Part shown: positions 42,317-51,152 of the stretch, piece by piece
Layout of the letters: every line of letters starts with the position of its first letter
How positions within the stretch are numbered: position 1 is the stretch's first letter
NCBI RefSeq assembly: GCF_017831975.1
Contig: NZ_JAFDSS010000001.1
Location: 1,674,001-1,738,000, forward strand
From: Microbacterium terrae
Lineage (GTDB): Bacteria; Actinomycetota; Actinomycetes; Actinomycetales; Microbacteriaceae
Direction: 5' to 3'
DNA length: 64,000 bases
The notes under the pieces: generated by a model
The model's input: only the letters and a program-made list of their open reading frames with translations
Told to the model about the DNA's origin: nothing
The model's database searches: none
Made by a program: the position numbers and the translations under genes

Positions 42317-43425
42317 GCCCGGCTCAGCCACTCGACGTAGAAGAAGCCGACGCCCGAGACGGCGAGGAGGCCCGCGATGATCCACATGCGCACGACGATG
42401 GTCACCTCGGACCACCCGCGCATCTCGAGATGGTGGTGGAACGGACTCATCAGGAACAGGCGTTTGCCGCGGGTGATCTTGAAGTAGAGCCGCTGCAGGA
42501 TGACCGATCCGGGGCCGATGATGAAGACGCCGGCGACGAGCACGGCGAGCAGCTCGGTGCGGGTGAGGATCGCCATGGCGGCGATGACGCCGCCGATCGC
42601 CATCGACCCGGTGTCGCCCATGAAGACCTTCGCCTTGGGTGCATTCCACCAGAGGAATCCGACGAGGGCGCCCACGAACGAGGCCGACACGATCGCGAGG
42701 TCGAACGGGTCGCGCACCGCGTAGCAGGCGGGCTGCGAGATGGTGTCGAGCGCCTCGTTGCGGTAGCACGCCTGGTTGAACTGCCAGAAGGCGATGAGGC
42801 TGTAGGCGCCGGTGACGAAGATGCCGGCGCCGGCCGCCAGGCCGTCGAGCCCGTCGGTGACGTTGACCGAGTTCGAGAACGCGACGCCGATGAAGGTGAT
42901 CCAGGCGAGGTACAGGATCCAGCCGATGACGAGGCCGACCGCCATGAACGACAGCCACGGCACGTCGCGGAAGATCGAGACGAACGGCGATGCCGGCGTC
43001 TGCCCGAACTGGTTCGGGAAGTTGAGCGCGAAGATCGCGAACGGCACGGTGACGAGCACCTGACCGAGGATCTTGCGCCAGCCGCTCAGACCCATGAACC
43101 GCTGCTGGCGCACCTTCATGTAGTCGTCGATGAAACCCACGGCGCCGAAGCCGACCATCATCCAGATCACGAGGATGCCGGAGAGCGTGGGCGGGTTGTT
43201 GCCGGCGTAGCAGCCGATCAGGTAGCCGACGATCGTGCCGGCCATGAAGATCGTGCCGCCCATGGTCACCGTGCCGCGCTTGGCCTGGTGGTTGGGGTTG
43301 CGGACGTCTTCGGGGGTGCGGATGACCTGGGCCCAGCCCCATTGGCGGAACAGCCGCAGGAAGACCGGCGTGAGGAACAGGGTGAACGCGAGCGAGATCG
43401 CCGCCGCCGTCAGAAGTGACCTCAC
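42313..43425 (-). CDS. mraY: Phospho-N-acetylmuramoyl-pentapeptide transferase
   Basis: Makes lipid I in the membrane; 370 residues, ten helices. Catalytic motifs: FIDDYMKV near residue 95, SVNVTDGLDGLAAG near 190, VFMGDTGSMAIG near 245 and PFHHHLEMRGWSE near 310. GTG at 43425 overlaps the murF stop (GTGA). Contains an unusual insertion-like loop with cysteines (NQACYRNEALDTISQPACYA) between helices. Confidence 0.97.
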   Translation of the reverse strand: MRSLLTAAAISLAFTLFLTPVFLRLFRQWGWAQVIRTPEDVRNPNHQAKRGTVTMGGTIFMAGTIVGYLIGCYAGNNPPTLSGILVIWMMVGFGAVGFIDDYMKVRQQRFMGLSGWRKILGQVLVTVPFAIFALNFPNQFGQTPASPFVSIFRDVPWLSFMAVGLVIGWILYLAWITFIGVAFSNSVNVTDGLDGLAAGAGIFVTGAYSLIAFWQFNQACYRNEALDTISQPACYAVRDPFDLAIVSASFVGALVGFLWWNAPKAKVFMGDTGSMAIGGVIAAMAILTRTELLAVLVAGVFIIGPGSVILQRLYFKITRGKRLFLMSPFHHHLEMRGWSEVTIVVRMWIIAGLLAVSGVGFFYVEWLSRA

Positions 43426-44846
43426 GAGAACGATTCTCCCAGACGATCGCCCAGGAACCGGAGCCCGGCCGAATTGGACGACTTCACGAGCACGCGGTCG
43501 CCGTCGCGCAGCTCGCCGAGAAGGTATTCGTACGCCTCGTCCGCCGTGGCGAAGAACACCGCCTCGCCGTCCCACGACCCCTGCGCGACGGCCTCGAGGT
43601 ACATGCGACGGGCGTCCGCGCCGACGACGACGATGCGCTGCACCCCGAGACGCACGGCGAGCAGGCCGACGCGGTCGTGCTCGTCCTCGGCGTACTCCCC
43701 CAGCTCGCTCATGGCGCCGAGCACGGCGACGGAGCGCTCGTCGGGGCCGACGATCTGGGCGAGGGTGCGCAGGGCCGCGGCCATCGAGTCGGGGCTGGCG
43801 TTGTAGGCGTCGTTGATGATGCGCACCCGGTCGGAGCCGAGCGGCTGCATGCGCCAGCGCTCGGCGATCTCGACCTGCTCGAGCCGCACGATCGCGTCGT
43901 CGAGCGAGACGCCGAGCGCCGTCGCAGCGGCGACCGCGGCGAGGGCGTTCATGACGTGGTGCTCGCCGAGCACGCGCAGCCGCATCGGAGCACTGACGCC
44001 GTCGACCGTGATGACGAACGAGGTTCCGGATGCCGTCACCTCGACCTCGTCGGCGCGCACGGCGGCGGCGGCGCCGCGGCCGAACCAGCGCACGGTGAGA
44101 CCGCGCTCGAGCGCGATCGGCGCCATGGCGGCGACGCGGGGATCATCGGCGTTGAGCACGGCGAGTCCCCCAGGGCGTGCGGCGCGGACGAGCTCGCTCT
44201 TCGCGTGGAACGTCGCCTCGATGCCGCCGAAACCGCCGGCGTGGGCCATGCCCACCATGAGGACGACGGCGATGTCGGGCTCGACGAGGCCCGCGAGCCG
44301 GGCGATCTCGCCGGGAGCGCTCGCCCCGAACTCGCTGACGAGGAACCGGGTGGTGTCGGTGACGCGGAGCATCGTGAGCGGTGCGCCGACCTCGTTGTTG
44401 AACGAGGCCTTCGGAGACACCGTCTCGCCGGTGGCGGCGAGGATGTGGGCGAGGAGGTTCTTGGTCGTCGTCTTGCCGTTCGAGCCGGTGATCCCCACGA
44501 CCCGCAGGTCGCCGGATGCCCGCACCTGCGCGACGACGGCCCGGGCGAGATCGGCGAGGGCGTCGACGGCGTCGGCCACGACCACCTGCGTGAGGCCGGC
44601 GGCGGCATCCGTGTCGACCTCGTGCTCGACGATCGCGAGGGCCGCACCGGCGGCCACAGCGGCGTCCACGAAGAGGTGCCCGTCGGTCTCCTCACCGCGC
44701 TTGGCGACGAAGACGCCGCCCTGCTCGATGAGGCGCGAGTCGGTGTCGACGGCGCCCGACACGACGGTGTCGACGCTGTCTCCGCCTCGGAGGACGATGC
44801 GGCCGCCGACGGCGTCGGCGAGCTGGGCGATGGTCAGGGCGATCAT
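43422..44846 (-). CDS. murF: UDP-MurNAc-tripeptide-D-alanyl-D-alanine ligase
   Basis: Adds D-Ala-D-Ala to the precursor. 474 residues. N-terminal FVAKRGEETDGHLFVDAA, ATP loop ITGSNGKTTTKNLL near residue 115, EFGASAPGEIA, and NDAYNASPDSMAAAL, the MurF-specific C-terminal motif; together they distinguish it from MurE. ATG at 44846 with GGAGAGAA upstream. It directly follows ftsI, so the expected murE gene is missing at this place. Confidence 0.96.
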   Translation of the reverse strand: MIALTIAQLADAVGGRIVLRGGDSVDTVVSGAVDTDSRLIEQGGVFVAKRGEETDGHLFVDAAVAAGAALAIVEHEVDTDAAAGLTQVVVADAVDALADLARAVVAQVRASGDLRVVGITGSNGKTTTKNLLAHILAATGETVSPKASFNNEVGAPLTMLRVTDTTRFLVSEFGASAPGEIARLAGLVEPDIAVVLMVGMAHAGGFGGIEATFHAKSELVRAARPGGLAVLNADDPRVAAMAPIALERGLTVRWFGRGAAAAVRADEVEVTASGTSFVITVDGVSAPMRLRVLGEHHVMNALAAVAAATALGVSLDDAIVRLEQVEIAERWRMQPLGSDRVRIINDAYNASPDSMAAALRTLAQIVGPDERSVAVLGAMSELGEYAEDEHDRVGLLAVRLGVQRIVVVGADARRMYLEAVAQGSWDGEAVFFATADEAYEYLLGELRDGDRVLVKSSNSAGLRFLGDRLGESFS

Positions 44847-44869
44847 TTCTCTCCGGCCGATCGTGGAGG

Positions 44870-46654
44870 CTACCCGAACTTGGGAAGCAGCTCCGGCGCC
44901 GAGGTGGCGGGCATGACGCGATAGGTCTTGAGAACCTGCGTCATGGCCCGCTGGAATGCGGTCGCGTTGGCCGCTGACGATGTTACCTTCGTCGGCTCGT
45001 CGAGGTTGACGACGACCACGTACTGGGGGTCGTCGGCGGGCGCGAATCCGATCATCGTCGTGTAGTACACGCCGGCCTTGTAGCCGCCGTTGACGAGGTC
45101 GGGCTTCTCGGCCGTACCGGTCTTGCCTGCCACCCGGTAGCCGGGGATGGCGACGGTCTTGGCATAGCTCGCGTTGAGGAACACGTTCTCGAGCATCGAC
45201 TGCACGTCGGCAGCGGTGCTCTCCTTGATGACGCGCGTCGGTTCGGCGAGCTCGGGCTCGACCACGGTGCCGTCGGCGAGGGTGCACGACTCGATCAGCG
45301 ACAGCGGCATCATCACGCCGTCGTTCGCGATCGCACCGTACGCACGGGCGAGCTCCGGCATCGTGGCGGTGAGACCCTGTCCGTACGAGGTGTTGAGCGC
45401 CGTCTGCGCGCCCCACTCGTCGGCGGGCCAGACCAGGCCGGTGACCTCGCCCGGGTATCCGGAGTCGGTGCCGTCGCCGATGCCGAACTTCTTGAAGTAG
45501 TCGTAGCGCACCTGGTTCGACACCTTCTGGCTGAACTTCGAGATGCCGGCGTTCGACGAGTCCTGCAGCACGCCTGCGAGCGTGTACTCGTAGGCGGGGT
45601 GTTGGAAGGCGTCGCGAACGCGCGCGCCGTCGGCGAAGAACTCCTCGCTGGAGGCGACCACGGTCGACAGCGGGGTCTGGCCGCCGGCGTCGATGACGGT
45701 GGCCGCCGTCAGTGCCTTGAACGTCGAGCCCGGCTCCCACGACTCGCGGAAGAGGCGGCTGGCGCGGTCGTCGGGGTCGGTGGCGTCGACGTCGTTGGGG
45801 TCGAGCGTCGGGTACTCCGCGGCAGCGCGCACCTTGCCGGTGGCCACCTCGTAGACGAGCACCGATCCGGCCTGCGCCCCCATGTCTTCGACCTGCTCGC
45901 CGATCAGCTGCTGCAGGTACCACTGCAGATCGCGGTTGATCGTCAGCTGCAGGGTGCCGCCGTCGACCGCCGCGGTCTCGCGCTCGGTGCCGGGGATGAC
46001 GACGCCGTCCTTGCCCTTCTGGAACGTGCGGGTGCCGTCGGTGGCCGCGAGGCACGAGTTCTGAGACTGCTCGTAGCCCTCCTGTGCGCCCTCGGCGCCG
46101 ACGTAGCCGACGATGTTGCCCGCGACAGCACCGTCGGGGTACGCACGGGCAGGATGCTGCAGGCACGCGATGTACGACGTGTCGAGGTCGGCCAGCGCGC
46201 GGTACTGCGCGGTGGTCACCCCCTTCGCGAGGTATGCGAACCGCGATTCGGAGTCTTCGGCGAGGGCGTCTCCGACGATCGCCTGCACCTCCTCGACGGT
46301 CTGCCCGGTGATCTCGGCCACTTCGCCCGACACCTTCGACCACGGATCGGCGTCGGACTCGCCGGCGAGGATCAGCTCGTCGATCTGCGTGATCAGCAGC
46401 GGGTCGAGCTGGCAGTCGTAGAGCAGGATGCTGCCCGCGAGCACATCGCCGTTCTCGTCGACGATGTCACCCCGCGTGCCGTACAGCGTCTGGGTGGCGC
46501 CGAAGGCGATGTCCATCGAATCCGCGATGTGGTCGTCGGCGTTCACCACCTGGATGTCGACGAGCCGCACGACGAATCCTGACAGCACGGCGAGCACGAC
46601 GGCCAATGCGACCACCGTGCGCCGACGGGGACTGCGGGTGCTTTCGGTGGTCAT
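44870..46654 (-). CDS. ftsI: Septal peptidoglycan transpeptidase FtsI (class B PBP)
   Basis: Crosslinks septal peptidoglycan with FtsW. 594 residues: one N-terminal membrane helix (VVALAVVLAVLSGFVVRLV), a dimerisation/pedestal region, and a transpeptidase domain with catalytic EPGSTFKALT (SxxK) near residue 310, DSSNAGISK (SxN) near 360 and VAGKTGTAEKP (KTG) near 510. Complete active site. ATG at 46654, 3 nt after the ftsL stop. Confidence 0.96.
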   Translation of the reverse strand: MTTESTRSPRRRTVVALAVVLAVLSGFVVRLVDIQVVNADDHIADSMDIAFGATQTLYGTRGDIVDENGDVLAGSILLYDCQLDPLLITQIDELILAGESDADPWSKVSGEVAEITGQTVEEVQAIVGDALAEDSESRFAYLAKGVTTAQYRALADLDTSYIACLQHPARAYPDGAVAGNIVGYVGAEGAQEGYEQSQNSCLAATDGTRTFQKGKDGVVIPGTERETAAVDGGTLQLTINRDLQWYLQQLIGEQVEDMGAQAGSVLVYEVATGKVRAAAEYPTLDPNDVDATDPDDRASRLFRESWEPGSTFKALTAATVIDAGGQTPLSTVVASSEEFFADGARVRDAFQHPAYEYTLAGVLQDSSNAGISKFSQKVSNQVRYDYFKKFGIGDGTDSGYPGEVTGLVWPADEWGAQTALNTSYGQGLTATMPELARAYGAIANDGVMMPLSLIESCTLADGTVVEPELAEPTRVIKESTAADVQSMLENVFLNASYAKTVAIPGYRVAGKTGTAEKPDLVNGGYKAGVYYTTMIGFAPADDPQYVVVVNLDEPTKVTSSAANATAFQRAMTQVLKTYRVMPATSAPELLPKFG

Positions 46655-46657
46655 ATC

Positions 46658-47239
46658 TCAGTGTGTGCTCGGGGTGGGCAGTCCGTCGGTGATCGGCTGC
46701 GGTGTGTTCCCGGAGCCGTCTTCCACCGTCGTGTCGACCGGCACGCCGTCGATGGTCGCATCGGGCGCCGTCACCAGCGGGGTGTCGGCGATGAGGGCGT
46801 TGGGCACGCTCCCCCGCCCGATCGCGTCGATCGACGAGCGACCGAACGACACCTGCTCCGCGCCGAGCACTGCACCGTCGCTGAGGCGCAGATAGCTGGG
46901 CGACTCGTCGATCACCATGCCGAGCGCTGCGGCGTTGGCCGCCAGGTACTGCGGCGAGCCGAGGCCGGCGACCTCGTCGAAGAGGATCTGCTTCTCGTAC
47001 GTGAGGTCGCTCTGCGTCTTGGACAGCGACGACAGCTCGTACGACCCCTGCGTCGTGAGGATCGACAGCGACATCTGTGCTGCGGCGATCAGGCACGCGC
47101 CGATAACCGCCACGATGCCGTACAGGAGGCGCGGGCGACGACCCTGTGCGGGCGCCTCGACGACGCGCAGTCGGCGCGACGGGAGCGATGTGGGCCGTGG
47201 GGCCGGTGCGTAGGAACGCGCGTTCGCGGTCGTGCTCAT
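46658..47239 (-). CDS. ftsL: FtsL-like divisome protein
   Basis: 193 residues: about 40 cytoplasmic residues, one membrane helix ([21 protein letters not shown] read in parts), then a leucine-zipper-like segment ([26 protein letters not shown]) and a low-complexity extracytoplasmic tail. Assignment rests on topology and position between rsmH and ftsI, because FtsL is poorly conserved. Start overlaps the rsmH stop (ATGA). Confidence 0.85.
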   Translation of the reverse strand: MSTTANARSYAPAPRPTSLPSRRLRVVEAPAQGRRPRLLYGIVAVIGACLIAAAQMSLSILTTQGSYELSSLSKTQSDLTYEKQILFDEVAGLGSPQYLAANAAALGMVIDESPSYLRLSDGAVLGAEQVSFGRSSIDAIGRGSVPNALIADTPLVTAPDATIDGVPVDTTVEDGSGNTPQPITDGLPTPSTH

Positions 47240-48192
47240 GACACCGCCTCACGGATCCGCTCGGCGGCGCGCAGGCGCACCGGAGTCGCGCGCGGGTTGA
47301 CCGCACGCTCCTCGTCTGAGGCGAGTTCGGCGCCCTTGACCAGGAGCTTGAAGCGTGGAGCGTGCTCGGGGAGCTCGACCGGCAGTCCGCGGGGAGTCGT
47401 CGAGGCCGAGGCATCCGCGAACTCGCGCTTGACGAGCCGGTCTTCCAGCGACTGGTACGACATGACCACGATGCGCCCGCCGACGGGCAGGATGCTCAGC
47501 GCCGACGGCACCGCGCGCTCGAGCACGCTGAGCTCGCGGTTGACCTCGATGCGCAGCGCCTGGAACACCCGCTTCGCGGGGTGCCCCGCGCCCTTGACCG
47601 CGGCGGGAGTCGCCGCCTGCAAAATGTCGACAAGACGGCCCGAGCGGTCGATCGGGCCGTCGGCACGGGCGGCGATGATCGCGCGGGCGTAGCGACCGGC
47701 GAGCTTCTCCTCGCCGTAGCGCTCGAAGATGCGGCGCAGATCGCCTTCGCCGTACGTGGCGAGGATCTCGGCTGCAGTCGTGCCGGCAGTCTGGTCCATG
47801 CGCATGTCGAGCGGGGCGTCCTGCGCGTAGGCGAAGCCACGGTCGGCCTCGTCGAGCTGGAGCGACGAGACGCCGAGATCGAACAGGATGCCGTCGGCGT
47901 GGGCGAAGCCCGCGCCGGTGACCGCCTCGGCGATGCCGTCGTACACCGTGTGCACGAACGTGATGCGGTCGGCGAAGCGCGCCAGGCGCTGCCCGGCGAT
48001 GCGGAGCGCGTCGGTGTCGCGGTCGAGGCCGACCAGGTGCAGACCCGGGAAGCGTTCGAGGAACGCCTCGGAGTGGCCGCCCATGCCGAGCGTGGCGTCG
48101 ACGAACACGGCATCGTCGCGCTCGAGCGCGGGGGCGAGCAGCTCGACGCAGCGCTCGAGCAGCACAGGGGTGTGGATATCGCGGAGGTTCAT
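47236..48192 (-). CDS. rsmH: 16S rRNA m4C1402 methyltransferase
   Basis: Methylates the ribosomal P site in 16S rRNA. 318 residues. SAM-binding [18 protein letters not shown] near residue 32, [34 protein letters not shown] and the C-terminal [14 protein letters not shown] and [17 protein letters not shown] are diagnostic. ATG at 48192 has no strong ribosome site directly upstream (GAAGAATC); a long hairpin occupies the leader between mraZ and this gene. Confidence 0.97.
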   Translation of the reverse strand: MNLRDIHTPVLLERCVELLAPALERDDAVFVDATLGMGGHSEAFLERFPGLHLVGLDRDTDALRIAGQRLARFADRITFVHTVYDGIAEAVTGAGFAHADGILFDLGVSSLQLDEADRGFAYAQDAPLDMRMDQTAGTTAAEILATYGEGDLRRIFERYGEEKLAGRYARAIIAARADGPIDRSGRLVDILQAATPAAVKGAGHPAKRVFQALRIEVNRELSVLERAVPSALSILPVGGRIVVMSYQSLEDRLVKREFADASASTTPRGLPVELPEHAPRFKLLVKGAELASDEERAVNPRATPVRLRAAERIREAVS

Positions 48193-48210
48193 GATTCTTC
48201 GGGGCCTTCT

Positions 48211-48294
48211 CCCTCGGTCCTGATCCCCATCCGCTCTGACCTGCCACCGGGGAAGTGCGGCAGGGCGTGAGCGGCTGGGAGTCAGGACCGAGGG
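48211..48294 (-). ncRNA. Structured RNA leader of rsmH (candidate mraW RNA motif)
   Basis: In the 104-nt gap after mraZ, three nested perfect stems form one long hairpin: 13 bp (48211-48223 with 48282-48294), 6 bp (48231-48236 with 48269-48274) and 6 bp (48240-48245 with 48259-48264), with a 13-nt tip loop and small internal loops that can themselves partly pair. An actinobacterial RNA motif called mraW RNA has been described in front of this gene; I recall its location but not its consensus, so equivalence is inferred. It leaves only about 18 nt before the rsmH start. Confidence 0.6.
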
Positions 48295-48296
48295 CC

Positions 48297-48728
48297 TCAG
48301 AACAGGCCCGGGATCACCTCCTGCTCCAACTCGGCGTAGTTCTCTTCGTTGGCTTCGGCGTAGGTGTTCCAGGCCTCGGCGTTCCAGATCTCCGCGTGGG
48401 CTCCGACGCCGGTGACGACGAGGTCCCGCTCGAGACCCGCGTATGCACGCAGGGGCGGGGGGATCGTGATGCGGTTCTGGCTGTCGGGCTTCTCAGCGCT
48501 CGCACCCGAGAGGAACATGCGCAGGAAGTCGCGCGCCTGCTTGTTGGCGAGCGGGGCTTCACGGATGCGCTCGTGAACGCGCTCGAACTCCTCGGAGCTG
48601 AACACGTAGAGGCAGCGGTCCTGCCCGCGGGTCACCACGACGCCTCCCCCGAGGTCGTCACGGAACTTGGCCGGCAGGATGACCCGGCCTTTGTCGTCCA
48701 GCTTGGGTGTGTGGGTGCCCAAAAGCAT
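48297..48728 (-). CDS. mraZ: Transcriptional regulator MraZ
   Basis: First gene of the dcw cluster, a ring-forming DNA-binding repressor of the cluster promoter. 143 residues with two AbrB-like SpoVT repeats: [21 protein letters not shown] in the first and [18 protein letters not shown] in the second. ATG at 48728; a TGTGAT hexamer lies 6 nt upstream, a weak match to the local leaderless pattern. Three 10-bp boxes of MraZ type lie 41-70 bp upstream. Confidence 0.97.
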   Translation of the reverse strand: MLLGTHTPKLDDKGRVILPAKFRDDLGGGVVVTRGQDRCLYVFSSEEFERVHERIREAPLANKQARDFLRMFLSGASAEKPDSQNRITIPPPLRAYAGLERDLVVTGVGAHAEIWNAEAWNTYAEANEENYAELEQEVIPGLF

Positions 48729-48768
48729 CGGTACATCACACCCCCTTCGTTCCGGCCCCCCGGGTTGT

Positions 48769-48798
48769 CCGCCACATTACTCCACTTTCCTCCACTTT
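48769..48798 (-). promoter_or_regulatory. MraZ operator: three tandem 10-bp boxes
   Basis: Read on the minus strand from 48798: AAAGTGGAGG, AAAGTGGAGT and AATGTGGCGG, three direct repeats with exact 10-bp period sharing the GTGG core. MraZ proteins are known to bind tandem GTGG-containing repeats with about one-turn spacing upstream of mraZ. Confidence 0.85.
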
Positions 48799-48880
48799 GT
48801 CATCAGACCCGCACGTATTGCTCCACCCGCGCTCCCCCGGCGCACCGATCGGCGCTGTCGGAGGAGGCGCCGGGCGCACG

Positions 48881-48910
48881 AAAAAGCACCGACCCCGAAG
48901 GGTCGGTGCT
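48881..48910 (-). terminator. Rho-independent terminator of the DUF3040 gene
   Basis: AGCACCGACCC (48885-48895) pairs with GGGTCGGTGCT (48900-48910), tetraloop CGAA, followed on the minus strand by U residues from AAAAA at 48881-48885. It insulates mraZ from the upstream gene. Confidence 0.92.
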
Positions 48911-48982
48911 CTGTATCGGCTCTTGTGCGGCCGTTCGGTCGGGGCTAGGTGGAGGCCTGCGCCCGGACCGGGCGGCCGGCGG

Positions 48983-49351
48983 TCAGCGCTCCTCTTGGCG
49001 GCGGTCCCATCGATCGTTCATGCGATCCATGAACGACGACGACGTCGGCTTGGGCGCCTTGTTCTCGGACTCGACGCGCGGAGTGCCGGTGACGCCCTTG
49101 GTGGGCGTCACGGCGAGCACGACGCCGCCGAGCATGACGACGAAGCCGAGGACGCCGACGACGATGAGCTGCGCCGAGACGCCCACGATGAGCCCACCGA
49201 GGCCCAGCAGCACGAGGACCGTGCCATAGACGATGTTTCGATAGCTCAGGGTGCGGCCGTCCCGAGGCGCGCTGACGACGTCCGCGTCGTTGCGCATGAG
49301 ATGGCGCTCCATCTCATCCAGCAGGCGCTGCTCCTGTTCGGAGAGTGGCAT
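48983..49351 (-). CDS. DUF3040 membrane protein
   Basis: 122 residues. The N-terminal MPLSEQEQRLLDEMERHL is the hallmark of DUF3040, followed by two membrane helices (about residues 40-58 and 62-82) and a polar C-terminal tail. Conserved in actinobacteria near mraZ; function unknown. ATG at 49351 has AAGGGGG 6 nt upstream and a TAGAAT promoter hexamer 31 nt upstream. Confidence 0.92.
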   Translation of the reverse strand: MPLSEQEQRLLDEMERHLMRNDADVVSAPRDGRTLSYRNIVYGTVLVLLGLGGLIVGVSAQLIVVGVLGFVVMLGGVVLAVTPTKGVTGTPRVESENKAPKPTSSSFMDRMNDRWDRRQEER

Positions 49352-49382
49352 GCGTCCCCCTTGTCACTGGAAGTTCCCTTTG

Positions 49383-49388
49383 ATTCTA
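49383..49388 (-). promoter_or_regulatory. -10 element of the DUF3040 gene
   Basis: TAGAAT on the minus strand, predicting a leader of about 25 nt with a ribosome site. Confidence 0.55.
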
Positions 49389-49405
49389 CGCGCGGCGTAG
49401 ATCAC

Positions 49406-49411
49406 TAGGCT
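49406..49411 (+). promoter_or_regulatory. Leaderless-type -10 of the polyprenyl synthase gene
   Basis: TAGGCT with a 6-nt spacer (AGGCCC) before GTG 49418; the divergent DUF3040 promoter is only 17 bp away. Confidence 0.6.
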
Positions 49412-49417
49412 AGGCCC

Positions 49418-50509
49418 GTGTCACCCGCCGTGGACCCCGTTCGGGTCATTTCCCAGCGAGTTGATGAGTTCGTCGACGCGCAGCGCCTCCTCACCGACTC
49501 CTACGGCGCCGAAGCGGCCCTGATCGTCGAGGCTGCGGCCGCGTCGCTCGCGGGCGGCAAGCGACTGCGCGGCCAGTTCTGCATCGCCGGGTGGAGGGCA
49601 GTGGAGGAGGCATCCGTCCGCACATCCGCACCGCCCCCCGCCGTGGTAGCCGCGGCCGCCTCGCTCGAGGTGTTCCAGGCCGCGGCACTCGTACACGACG
49701 ACCTGATCGACAACTCCGACACCCGTCGCGGCCGCCCGGCCGCGCACCGCGCACTCGAGGCCGCCCACCGCGACGCCGGCTGGGTCGGCGATGCCGATGC
49801 GTTCGGGCGATCGGGTGCCGTGCTCCTCGGCGACCTGCTGGTCGCGTGGAGCGACGACCTGTTCGAAGAGGCCGTCGCCGGCGCCCCCGATCGTGCCGCC
49901 GCCGCCCGAGGCGAGTACGCCACCATGCGCCGCGAGGTGACGATCGGCCAGTTCCTCGACATCGCCGAGGAGTCCGCCTTCCGCAGCGCACCCGACGACG
50001 AGCACGCCGCGCGGGCGCTGCGCGTCGCGTCGCTGAAGTCCGCGCGCTACAGCGTGCAGCAGCCGCTCGCCATCGGCGCGGCTCTGGCGGGGGCTGATGC
50101 CGCGCAGGCCGCCGCGCTGCGCGATTTCGGGCATCCGCTCGGCATGGCCTTCCAGCTGCGCGACGACGTGCTCGGCGTCTTCGGCGATCAGGCTCAGACC
50201 GGCAAGCCAGCGGGCGACGACCTGCGCGAAGGAAAGCGCACCGTGCTGGTGGCCTACACGCGCGAGGCTCTCGCTCCCCCGGCCCGGCGCCTGGTGGATG
50301 AGCTGGTCGGCGATCCCGATCTCAACGCGCAGCAGATCGCCGCTCTGCAGCAGACGATCGTCGACAGCGGCGCCCTCGACCGGGTCGAGGCGCTCATCGC
50401 GGACTACGCGCGCGACGCCGACCGCGCACTCTCGGGTGCGCGCCTCGGCAATGCGGCTGTGGGCGAGCTGCGCGATCTCGCGCACGCGGCGACCGTCCGC
50501 AGCACCTGA
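49418..50509 (+). CDS. Polyprenyl diphosphate synthase (trans-isoprenyl)
   Basis: 363 residues; chain elongation of isoprenoid diphosphates for menaquinone, carotenoids or lipid carriers. First Asp-rich motif ALVHDDLIDNSDTRRG near residue 90 with the following basic pair, second motif QLRDDVLGVFGD near 247, and GGKRLRGQF near the N-terminus. Product length cannot be read from the sequence; residues before the first motif (EVFQAAALVHDD) lack bulky aromatics directly at the fifth position, so chains longer than C15 are possible. GTG at 49418 set by the promoter hexamer. Confidence 0.92.
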   Translation: MSPAVDPVRVISQRVDEFVDAQRLLTDSYGAEAALIVEAAAASLAGGKRLRGQFCIAGWRAVEEASVRTSAPPPAVVAAAASLEVFQAAALVHDDLIDNSDTRRGRPAAHRALEAAHRDAGWVGDADAFGRSGAVLLGDLLVAWSDDLFEEAVAGAPDRAAAARGEYATMRREVTIGQFLDIAEESAFRSAPDDEHAARALRVASLKSARYSVQQPLAIGAALAGADAAQAAALRDFGHPLGMAFQLRDDVLGVFGDQAQTGKPAGDDLREGKRTVLVAYTREALAPPARRLVDELVGDPDLNAQQIAALQQTIVDSGALDRVEALIADYARDADRALSGARLGNAAVGELRDLAHAATVRST

Positions 50510-50611
50510 GCAACAGACCCACGGACCGTTTCGCGGTCGTTCATCCCGCCGCCCGATCGATCAAGGATGCGCGGCGGTTCGGCCGCACGAACTGCCCGTG
50601 CCCTCGCGGAT

Positions 50612-50654
50612 GATCAGGCCCGTGGTGCGATCAGGCCGACGAAGCGATCAGGCC
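50612..50654. repeat. Three GATCAGGCC copies at 17-bp period
   Basis: Copies at 50612-50620, 50629-50637 and 50646-50654; the third overlaps the stop codon of the Rv2175c-like gene. Otherwise the 138-bp gap after the prenyl synthase gene shows only a weak 5-bp hairpin at 50524-50538. Confidence 0.6.
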
Positions 50655-50998
50655 AGTGCGGCCGCGACCCGGCGCACTTCGCTCTTGCGGCCGGCGCGCA
50701 GGGCATCGATCGGCGAGATCCCGATCGACTCCTCCGGGGTGAGGAGCCAGTCGATCGCCTCGTCGTCGGAGAATCCGGCGTCGCGGAGCACGAAGACCGT
50801 GCCGCGCAGCGACGAGAGAACGTGCCCTTCGAGGATGAACACCGACGGGACGGCGAACGCGCCGCCGCGGGTCGACCCGATCAGCTGTGCGTCGTCAAGG
50901 AAGCGCCGGACGCGTCCGAGCGGCTCGTCGAGCACCTCGACGAGTTCGGGAAGGGTGAGCCATTCGGTCTCGGTGCGCGGGGCGTCTGCATCGGTCAC
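50648..50998 (-). CDS. Rv2175c-like DNA-binding protein
   Basis: 116 residues: a helix-turn-helix (WLTLPELVEVLDEPLGRVRRFLDD) followed by the Rv2175c C-terminal domain (FILEGHVLSSLRGTVFVLRDAGFSDDEAIDWLLTP, SIGISPIDALRAGRKSEVRR read in parts). The Mycobacterium protein is a substrate of the kinase PknL encoded next door; here a PASTA kinase lies 1.5 kb away on the other strand. GTG at 50998 has GAGACT 6 nt upstream. Confidence 0.88.
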   Translation of the reverse strand: MTDADAPRTETEWLTLPELVEVLDEPLGRVRRFLDDAQLIGSTRGGAFAVPSVFILEGHVLSSLRGTVFVLRDAGFSDDEAIDWLLTPEESIGISPIDALRAGRKSEVRRVAAALA

Positions 50999-51004
50999 CC
51001 CGCA

Positions 51005-51010
51005 AGTCTC
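51005..51010 (-). promoter_or_regulatory. Leaderless-type -10 of the Rv2175c-like gene
   Basis: GAGACT on the minus strand, 6 nt before the GTG; the first base deviates from T. Confidence 0.4.
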
Positions 51011-51095
51011 GCATCCGGTGCACACAAGCGCACAACCCGCGTGTTCCAGCCGCGCTCCGTCACACCAGTCACACCAGCAACAAAAACCACAGGCG

Positions 51096-51124
51096 TTGAC
51101 ACTAATCACCATTCGTGACACGGT
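51096..51124 (+). promoter_or_regulatory. Promoter of the LysM hydrolase gene
   Basis: TTGACA (51096-51101), 17-nt spacer, CACGGT (51119-51124). It predicts a leader of about 22 nt containing a GAGGGGGG ribosome site 6 nt before TTG 51153. Confidence 0.5.
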
Positions 51125-51152
51125 TCTTGCAGTCTGAAGAGGGGGGAAACTC

